The position numbers and the translations under genes are program-made. A stretch of 64,000 nt of DNA from assembly GCF_027943255.1 (NCBI RefSeq), contig NC_072893.1, positions 115,071,784 to 115,135,783 of the forward strand, written 5' to 3'. Every line of letters begins with the position of its first letter. Positions within the stretch are counted from its first letter, which is position 1. Under the pieces are notes generated by a model. That model was not told the DNA's origin, did not search any database, and saw only the letters and a list, made by a program, of their open reading frames with translations. Shown in pieces: positions 56,677-64,000 of this stretch. The DNA is from Anastrepha obliqua (taxonomy: Eukaryota; Arthropoda; Insecta; Diptera; Tephritidae).

Positions 56677-57973
56677 CAGTGCGTTTAATAACTATAGCGC
56701 GGCGACTTATTGACAAGTTTTGACAATTTATTTGTTTCTTATTTAATTTTATAAACTTTCTTATGAAAACATAGTTCATTCTGATACAGAAACCATACAA
56801 ACCAAGTTTTAAACTTTGTGCAAGTTAGAGAAAAATTCAAAAAATGTCCATAAAAACTTAAGAGAAATTTCTAGAAAAATTTTGAGTATGCAGTATTATA
56901 GCCCATTAAATTTTGATGCAATAAAGTGCAGGTTTCAAGTGTCTTAAAACTCGCGTTGATTTTTGACGATTTTTTTTGCTGACGCTGCTCGGCGCTTTCT
57001 TCCATATAAATAAATTTCGCACATTCGCTTCCAAAATTTTAAATTTTTAATAGAAATATCTAAAATATTTTCTGGTATGCAGTTTTATAGCCAACTGAAT
57101 ATTGGGAAAAAATTAGAAGTTTGAATTGACTCAAAATTGCGTTGGTTTTTGATAATTTTTTTTGCTGACGATATTTTGGGTGATTTCTTCCATATAAAAA
57201 AATTTCCCACATTCGCTGGCGAAGTTTTAAAAATTTGCCGATAAGAATATGTGGAACATTTTCTGGTATGCAGTTTTATAGCCAATTGAATATTGGAATA
57301 AAAAAGTGGAAGTTTGAAATGGCTCAAAATCGCATTGATTTTTGACGTTTTTTTTTTTTTGCTGCCAATGCTGGGCATTTTCTTCAATATAAAAAAATTT
57401 CGCACATTCGCTTTCAAATATTTAAACTTTTTGAAAATAGTATCTAAATCATTTTTCGGTATGCAATTTTATAGCCAATTGAATATTGAAATAAGGTGTA
57501 CTCAAAAGCTTTCTATAAATTCTTATTATGAAGTTTGGAATACTAGACATTTTTCTAAAAATTCCAAAAATTCAAAATAGTTCAACTCTACTCAGCATCA
57601 AAAAATTAAGTTTAAGCAATAAATAAGAAAAAAGTAATAGAAATTTATTTATTTATATAAATTAAAATACAATGAAAAATGAATACAAAAAATGTTCATT
57701 GCGCTTCACATTTTTCACTCAAAATGGGGTGATGCTGTTGCCAAATTCCTAGAGAAGAACTGATGTTAAAATATCTCATGTTAAAAATATTGATATTTTG
57801 TTCAAAATATAACTTTTTTTTTAATTTTTACAACAACTTAAACTTGAATTTAAATGCTTTTTGTACACTGTTAACTATAATTTCCTAAAAAATTGCTAAA
57901 AATTAAATAAATAATAAATTATTTTTGAAAACCTTTTGAATAAGTCCCTGCACTATAGCTATTAAACGCACTG
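56677..57973. mobile_element. TIR element built around a tandem repeat, no transposase
   Basis: A 1297-bp element flanked by TA (56675-56676 and 57974-57975). Its inverted ends match at about 35 of 41 positions, beginning CAGTGCGTTTAATA on both sides. TA flanks and CAG ends suggest mobilisation by a Tc1/mariner-type transposase. No transposase motif is found on either strand. Half of its length is the tandem repeat at 56860-57500. Confidence 0.88.
56860..57500. repeat. ~191-bp tandem repeat inside the TIR element
   Basis: About 3.3 units, marked by GGTATGCAGTTTTATAGCCA-type sequence at about 56884, 57074, 57265 and 57459 (spacings 190-194). Each unit also holds a TTGATTTTTGACG segment and a TCTTCCATATAAA segment, then TTTCGCACATTCGCTT. 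Confidence 0.9.
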
Positions 57974-57975
57974 TA

Positions 57976-59039
57976 GTTGCACACTACACACTAATAGAGG
58001 CTTTTCTCGATCAGCAAGATTGGCAACGCAAGCGCCCACAGCCAACGCGCGCTGCTTGTAAGTTGAGAAGCGAAAATTTATTGAACTGTAGCCAGCTAAG
58101 AAGCCTTCCACCAACAGCTGCCGGTTGAAACTGAATCATCGGGATCGCTGGCAATCAGTGTGGTGGTGGACTTGTGGCTCTTGGACAATACGCCCGCACA
58201 CCGCACACTGCGCTACGCTCATCTCTCTTCCCTATAGTTTGTATGCTTGTTTACTTAACTTCTCTTGCACTTACATATCTACTTATTTTTCGCTATGTTC
58301 GCCACATGCAAATGCAACACACAATGACAAATCACACCTTCTGCATTTGTTGAACAAAATAAATCTCGTAATGAGTTACGATAAGACGATGATTTCGACA
58401 GCTAAACAAATCACCTGCAATTGATCTTGCAGAAATGCGTTCACACACACACACACACGCAAACAGATGTCGGTCTTAAGCGCTGAATTGTGGCTCCCTG
58501 CCTTTTTCTTTTGTTTTTGCTTTCATGCTTGTTGGCTTGCTTGCTCGTATTGCTTCCTGGCTGGTGCGGTCTGCAAATCACTTGCGGCAGATTTTAAGGT
58601 GCTGGCGTCCCAATGTCCATAGGCGATCATGAAAGATGGCATGCATTTGGCATTCTAGAGCAATCGCTGATGCCGTCAGTATTGTCGCTTGGAAGAAGTT
58701 TGGCGAAAATAAATGGCTTTTGGTTGGTTGGCTGCAACAGGCGCGTAATGTGTGTCGAAAAACGTGTGCGATTCATTACATTTCTTGGCTGCTTGAATTG
58801 AACAAAATAATATTGGACTGGCAAGCAAGAAATTTGGATTTTCGCAAATAGATATCGCAAGGTGTGTTTTGTTGCGTGATGGTGGAATAAGTGAGAAATT
58901 GGACTGGTGTTTTTACTTTTTTATGGGAAAATTATCACTTTTAGAGCGTAGTAAAATGCTTAATAAAATTGCTTCCTGAAAAAAGGGAGACTCGTATTTA
59001 TGTATATTTTCACGACGATGCTACCAAACATACGGAACA
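57976..59039. other. no recognisable gene; CA microsatellite
   Basis: CA repeat near 58443-58458. Overlapping frames on both strands at 58613-58860 show no motif. Confidence 0.4.
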
Positions 59040-60115
59040 AATTATTTAGAATTTGGCTGCACTAGACCGCGATGTCTGAATTTGGTATCCCCGCAAAACT
59101 AATACAGCTCTGCAAGGTGACGTTGCTCAACACCAGCAGCGCCGTCAGAATTGGGAAGGAACTCTCCGAGCCATTTGATACCAAACGAGGTTTCAGACAG
59201 GGTGACTCGCTGTCGTGTGACTTCTTTAACCTGATGTTGGAGAGCATCATACGAGCCGCAGAACTTAATCGCTCAGCCACAATTTTTTATAAGAGCGTAC
59301 AATTCCTAGCGTATGCCGATGATATTGACATCATCGGCCTTAACAACCGCGCTGTTAGTTCTGCCTTCTCCAAACTGGATAAAGAGGCAAAGCGAATGGG
59401 TTTGGTGGTGAACGAGGACAAAACGAAGTACCTCCTGTCTTCAAACAAACAGTCGGCGCACTCGCGTATCGGCACCCACGTCACTGTTGACAGTTATAAT
59501 TTCGAGGTTGTAAAAGACTTCGTTTATTTAGGAACCAGCATTAACACCGATAACAATGTCAGCCTTGAAATCCTCCGTAGAATCTCTCTTGCCAACAAGT
59601 GCTACTTTGGACTAAGTAGGCAACTGAACAGTAAAGTCCTCTCTCGAGGAACAAAACAAACACTCTACAAGACTCTCATCATGCCCGTCCTAACGTATGG
59701 CGCAGAAGCTTGGACGATGACAACATCCGATGAAGCGATTCTTGGAGTGTTCGAGAGAAAGATTCTGCGTAAGATTTTTGGAGCTTTGCACGTTGGCAAA
59801 AGCGAATATCGCAGACGATGGAACGATGAGCTGTATGAGCTTTACGACGACATAGACATAGCGCTGCGAATAAAGATCCAGCGGCTAGGGTCATGTCGTC
59901 CGAATGGATACAAACGCTCCGGCTTGGAAAGTATTCGATGCGGTACCAGCTGGTGGTAGCAGAGGAAGAGGAAGGCCTCCTCTGCGTTGGAAAGATCAGG
60001 TGGAGAAGGACTTGACTTCACTTGATGTATCCAACTGGCGCCGATTAGCACGAGAAAGAAACGATTTGTTAAGCTCGGCCAAAATCGCGAAAGAAGAAGA
60101 AGACGCTTTGAGCTT
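59040..60115 (+). mobile_element. RTE-like LINE, best-preserved copy (AAG-tailed family)
   Basis: The frame 59072-59959 is open for 295 codons: SEFGIPAKLIQLCK, SEPFDTKRGFRQGDSLSCDF (motif before the active site), FLAYADDIDIIGL with the catalytic YADD (about 59311-59322), MGLVVNEDKTKYLLS, FEVVKDFVYLGTSINT, LTYGAEAWTMTTSDEAILGV and ELYDDIDIALRIKIQRLG. A frameshift near 59890 moves the tail to another frame: TNAPAWKVFDAVPAGGSRGR, then RWKDQVEKDLTSL and ARERNDLL. It ends in AAGAAGAAG near 60100. It is 5'-truncated, lacking the endonuclease and the first half of RT. It is the reference for the fragments at 13195, 39455, 43390 and 61640. Confidence 0.9.
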
Positions 60116-60482
60116 TTGGCACGTCTTTGCTGACAAATGCCTCAGAATAATCTTTCCCCACTAAACTAAATATTTTGAACAAGCGCTTAGCCGCGTAAGC
60201 CAAGAAAGAACTATTTTACCTTTTTAAATGGAAATGGCAGTTGGTTGAGTCATCGGTCGATACTAGCCTTGCCTGAGTAACTAACACTAGACCCAATCAG
60301 CGCGTGAAGCGAAATCTTGATACACTTTTTTTGGCACAGGTGCTGCCGTCTTTTTTCACAAATTTGGAGATCGGCATTAGATTTTGACAAAGGAACGAAA
60401 ACACATTCGAATGCGGCTTTCTCAGCAACATTTAGAGCGCGTTTACGGGAGAATAAAGTGGGTTTTGTGCGATAATTCATCA
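60116..60482. other. no recognisable element
   Basis: Nothing recognised. No left mariner inverted repeat matching the right end at 61106 was found here. Confidence 0.4.
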
Positions 60483-60484
60483 CT

Positions 60485-61106
60485 ATGGATGAGACGTGGG
60501 TCTATCACCGTGATCCTAAATCATGAGGGTAAAGAGTAGTGAGAATCTGGTTCGTGGGCTCCGAAACGAGTTCGTGTCCAGAAATCGGCCAAGAAGGTGT
60601 TGGCATCAGTTTTTTAGAATGAGAAAAGAATTTAATTTGTGGATTAATTGCAAACTGATAAAAAAAATAAATTCTCAATATTATTGTAACCTTTTAGACC
60701 AGCTAAAGGAAAAAAGTCGTGGAAAAAGACCCAGTCTGCAAAAGAAAAAAAATATTTTTCATCAGGGCAATTTACCGTGTGACAAGAGCATTTTGACAAT
60801 GACTAAAAGCCATGAATTGAAGTTCGAGTTGTTGAAGATTTGGCCTTTAGTGACTTCCATCTGCTTCCAAACCAAAAAAAATGCATGCGTGGAAAGCGTT
60901 TTTCATCAAATGAAGAGGTCATAACAGCTGTGGAAACGTATTTTGCAGCCCTTTTAGATGGTCACTTCAGGAATGGAATGCATAAATTGGAATCTCGTTG
61001 GAACAAGTGTATTGATGTTCAGGGAGACTATACTGAATAACAAAGTGTATTCCAAACCCTGAAAATCGTATTTTTCTTATCGAACCGCAAAACTTATTGC
61101 ACAACC
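60485..61106 (+). mobile_element. mariner, 3' part
   Basis: Begins at MDETWVYHRDPKS, the first catalytic D region of a mariner transposase, and continues with KKVLASVF-type sequence, YYCNLLDQLKEKSRGKRPSL, NIFHQGNLPCDKSILTM (usual FHQDNAP, so the second D is G), FSSNEEVITAVETYFAALLD and LESRWNKCIDVQGDY, stop 61040. The right inverted repeat lies at about 61084-61106: CCGCAAAACTTATTGCACAA, then CC and TA. The left half is missing, and frames change several times. Confidence 0.82.
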
Positions 61107-61114
61107 TAGTATAA

Positions 61115-61400
61115 ATATATTGTGCACTGAGGCTGGACATTTGCAGAGACAGTGAATAGCTATTTCGTCACTACTCATGGGTAGCCACTGCGCCGAGTAT
61201 TGTATGGAAGTCCCAGCTTCACCACATATTTGACAAGAAGCCATGGAACAAGCATGACTGTTAGTCCGAGAATATCTCTTCTCGACCTTTTCTAAAGCGC
61301 CTCCGTTTTTGATTTGTCTTGGCAGAAATTGTAGCGAATCTGTTTCAGGTTTTTGCAGATGTTTATCTCGCGTCACTTCGATTGAACTAATCTTTTAAAT
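61115..61400 (-). mobile_element. LINE zinc-knuckle tail fragment
   Basis: The minus strand reads SCQICGEAGTSIQ, then MSSDEIAIHCLCKCPASV and a short end, giving C-x2-C, H and C ligands as in LINE ORF2 tails. The mariner inverted repeat abuts its 3' side. Confidence 0.5.
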
Positions 61401-61639
61401 TACAAGTGTAGCTTTCTTTTAACTACTCCGAGTGAACCGCGCAGTTAGCAATAATATAGGTCCAAAACACACTCGATTTGAAGGCATCCTTTCGTTTTCA
61501 CAATATTTAAGCCCGAGCTCTCAACGAAAACTCAATAGCGAACATATTTAACCGAAGATCATGAAAATCTATTGAGATGAATTTTTAATAGAGCTGCTTA
61601 CCATTACCACTTTTACCAGTGCATTTCGTAAAGAGCACC

Positions 61640-62480
61640 TTTTTGCTGAAGCGTTATTGTCCACTCGCTCTAACGCAGCCGCTGTATTTGAGTGCGCTTC
61701 ACTACGTCGATATCGGCGTATAGCTCGTCCAGCTCGTGCTTATTTGTTCGGTATGCATCATTCACGCAAATTGGTCCATAGATCTTGCGAAGAATTTTTC
61801 TCTTGAAAGCTCCTTATAACGGCCCATTGGTGTTCGTCAATGTTCAGGTGTTCATTAAGGCCATACAGTAAGACCGAGAGGATGAGTGATTGATAGAGCT
61901 TTCTTTCGGGCATCGAGAGAGGCCTCTGCTTTTCAATTGCCTACCGAGTCCAAAGTAGCACCTGATGACCATAGTTATTATTCGCTGGATCTCTTGGCTG
62001 ACATTGTTGTTGGTGTTAATGCTGGATCCTTGGTAAAAAAAGGCCTTAAATACGTCGAACTCGCAACTGTCAATTGCAACCTGCTGTCGAATATGCGTAG
62101 ACTTTTTTGGTTGTTGACAAAAGTTACTTTGTCTTGCCCTCGTTCACCGCACTCGACGGGATTCTGTTTCAAGACTGGAGAAAGTTGCACTGACGAGCAT
62201 CATGACACGAATGATTTACTCTATCATTAAATTAAAAAAGTCGCATTATAAGGAATCGCCTTGTTTGAAACCCCGCTTCTTTTCAAATGGCTCAGAAAAA
62301 TCTTTGTAAATTCTCATTACGTTGGAGGTGTTTGTTAGGGTTGTCCTGCAACGCCAGATGAGCTTTGTGGGAATTCCAAATTCAGGCATGGCGATAGAAA
62401 TCAGGGAACATGCATTTTTCAGCTTTGTTTTTCCCGCATAGAGCTCAGCGCGCTTCAAATATATGTACAAACAGCAATTT
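61640..62480 (-). mobile_element. RTE-like LINE with internal deletion
   Basis: Minus strand: MPEFGIPTKLIWRCRTTLTN, then FSEPFEKKRGFKQGDSL at 62246-62300. After a gap where YADD should be come LETESRR-like sequence, VAIDSCEFDVF, CYFGLGRQLKSRGLS and tail fragments down to about 61640. This corresponds to 59072-59850 of the plus-strand copy but is more diverged. Dead. Confidence 0.75.
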
Positions 62481-62945
62481 TTAGAAAAAGTGCCTCACTT
62501 ATTTTCAACATTTTAAAAGTAATAGGAAAGAATAGATAAATTTTATAAGTGCAGAATGATAGAAAGCATTTCAGGGTTTTATAGCAAAAAAGCAGTACTC
62601 CAATTAGCTGAGCCATTTTTAATTTTTGGCAGTTTGAAAATTATTTTTATAATTTTTTAACACATTTCGGCCTACAGACACGCGTTTTTAGAAACTCAAG
62701 CAATTTATGTGACAATAAAACCTTCCAGAAGCGAGCAGCTTCTAAATAAAAAAAACCCTATGACATCGGTGCATTCTGCGCAAAGTTATTAGCGAACATA
62801 CATATTTTGTGACTTGATTTTATAAAATGTGTAATATTTTAACCGCAGAAATGTTTGTGGTTGACTGTTGGCTGACGAACATGAGCGAATGCACGCCTTG
62901 AGAGAGAAATTTTAGCTTAAGTAACTAGCCACTCTTTTTTACGAT
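62481..62945. other. no recognisable gene
   Basis: AT-rich, with nothing supported. Confidence 0.45.
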
Positions 62946-62949
62946 TTAA

Positions 62950-63644
62950 GGGGGGTAAGGGATAAAAATCGATTTTTTTTTGCATGTTATTGTAGTAAAA
63001 CATTTCAAAAATACCGTGTTAAAATTTTAAGTCAATCCGAGCAAAACTTTTTAAGTTATAGAGCATAAAGCCGAGCCGCCTCAAACATCTGCCGAGACGC
63101 AGCAATTGCGCGCGTAGTCCGTTACACACTTTAAACGCGGTTTTCTCGAACTTTCTTTTTAAAGTGCGTAGTCATTGGCATTTGAAAACTACTCAACCGA
63201 TCCTTTTGATCCTCCCAATGTTTTTTTTCGCCATTTTTTTTTATATTAAGGTGGTTTTACACCTACAAAATGGCGGCATTTTTTCGTCAAAAATAACTTT
63301 TTACTTCAAACGACTACCAAATGGCTGAAAATGAAAATAAATCGTCAAAATAAACGTTGGGGGGAAGTTTAACTCATACTTTAACTAAATTTTTAGATTT
63401 TTTTGATTTCAGATGATTCTACGCTGAGATATGCTGACTGCTGCAAAATGTATTTTTGAAAAGATGTCTACGTAAATGTGCTCTCATTCGCTCATTTTGC
63501 AATATTTTTACATGAAAATTTTATCAAATATTCTTGAAATGTTACTTTATAATATGCAACAACTTTTAATAAACTGACTTGAACCATTTCGCTACAATAA
63601 ATTCATGAAAAAGTGTTTTTTTAGCGTTTATCCCTTACCCCCCC
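62950..63644. mobile_element. TTAA-flanked MITE
   Basis: A 695-bp stretch flanked by TTAA (62946-62949 and 63645-63648). Its inverted ends read GGGGGGTAAGGGATAAA on the left and GGGGGGGTAAGGGATAAA inward from the right. No open frame of note. The TTAA flanks are typical of piggyBac-type insertion, but the G-run termini are not the classic CCC start, so the superfamily is uncertain. Confidence 0.75.
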
Positions 63645-63769
63645 TTAAGTTGGTATGCAGTTTGAATATGCGAAAAGTTTAATGAAAGCAAAAGTTAACC
63701 CCAAAATTTATGCAGAATTTTGATAAGCAATATTAAATATTGTAAAGCAATCCAGAGTACAAAAAAAAA

Positions 63770-64000
63770 GGAAAATAAGTGCTAAATGCTCAGTTCCGAG
63801 GGATTCATGAATTGGATCAGCGATTATGTATGCAATTTACATAAAGAGCGATGGTCCGGTCTAGAACACTGCAGAACTGCAAAGTGTTTTGTGACAAGTC
63901 CGAGAAGGAACCTGTCAAACTTTCTACTAAAACTTGGAAGGAAAACCGTTCGGTTGATGGTCGGTATTATTACAGGACATAAGCCATGGGGCCAGCATAT
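63770..64000 (+). mobile_element. LINE C-terminal region, cut by the window end
   Basis: Plus strand: HKERWSGLEHCRTAKCFVTS, RRNLSNFLLKLGRKTVRLMV and GIITGHKPWGQHM up to the last base. This is the connector between RNase H and the zinc knuckle in jockey-like LINEs (LxxLxRxxLRxLVGIITGH). It looks open and fairly well preserved; the knuckle would follow beyond the window. Confidence 0.75.

Noticed and set aside
57085..57580. Lysine/phenylalanine-rich small proteins
   Set aside because: They are readings of the ~191-bp tandem repeat on both strands and recur with its period.

Overview
The window is non-coding eukaryotic DNA, most likely from a true fly and plausibly a tephritid fruit fly. It is AT-rich, with CAACAACAAC and CA microsatellites. 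It carries jockey-, LOA-, R1- and RTE-like LINEs, a rosa-type mariner, other mariners and a tRNA-headed SINE. The species cannot be fixed from the sequence alone. I found no convincing host exon, rRNA gene, canonical tRNA gene or CRISPR array. Almost every stretch with recognisable coding similarity derives from a mobile element, and all but one are broken.

Layout. 0-5 kb: jockey/RTE-like LINE fragments, and a hAT element (2633-3963) nested in a LINE 3' end with a perfect 8-bp target duplication. 8-11 kb: a jockey-type RNase H region and a rosa-type mariner (9623-10823). 13-18 kb: LINE tails, a cluster of SINEs, a small intact endonuclease-like ORF (15124-15525), a rosa-derived MITE and a mariner 5' fragment. 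20.5-21.6 kb: an irritans-like mariner. 22.5-29 kb: an AT-rich tandem repeat split by a 5-kb LOA-like LINE (22820-27866, 12-bp target duplication) and by a second rosa-derived MITE (28153-28696). 31-44 kb: SINEs and fragments of LOA, jockey, RTE and R1 elements. 44.6-47.5 kb: two related tandem arrays of a roughly 120-130 bp monomer rich in ACTAGT, both ending in the same flank. 50.7-52.0 kb: a maT-like (DD37D type) element with 27-bp inverted ends. 53.6-54.8 kb: a LINE RT/RNase H fragment. 56.7-58.0 kb: a transposase-less element with 41-bp inverted ends enclosing a ~191-bp tandem repeat. 59-62.5 kb: RTE-like LINE copies and a mariner 3' part. 62.9-63.6 kb: a TTAA-flanked MITE. The window ends inside another LINE.

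How it fits together: the region is a nest of dead transposons. Non-autonomous families (SINE, rosa MITEs, the repeat-bearing TIR element, the TTAA MITE) must have been moved by partners elsewhere. LINE 3' tails differ by family: TACC repeats for LOA, AAG for one RTE-like family, TAAG for another, and TAGCCTAACCTAA for a jockey-like family. The best candidates for undescribed structures are the TIR element built around tandem repeats, the duplicated ACTAGT arrays, the two rosa MITEs sharing one internal deletion, and the TTAA MITE.
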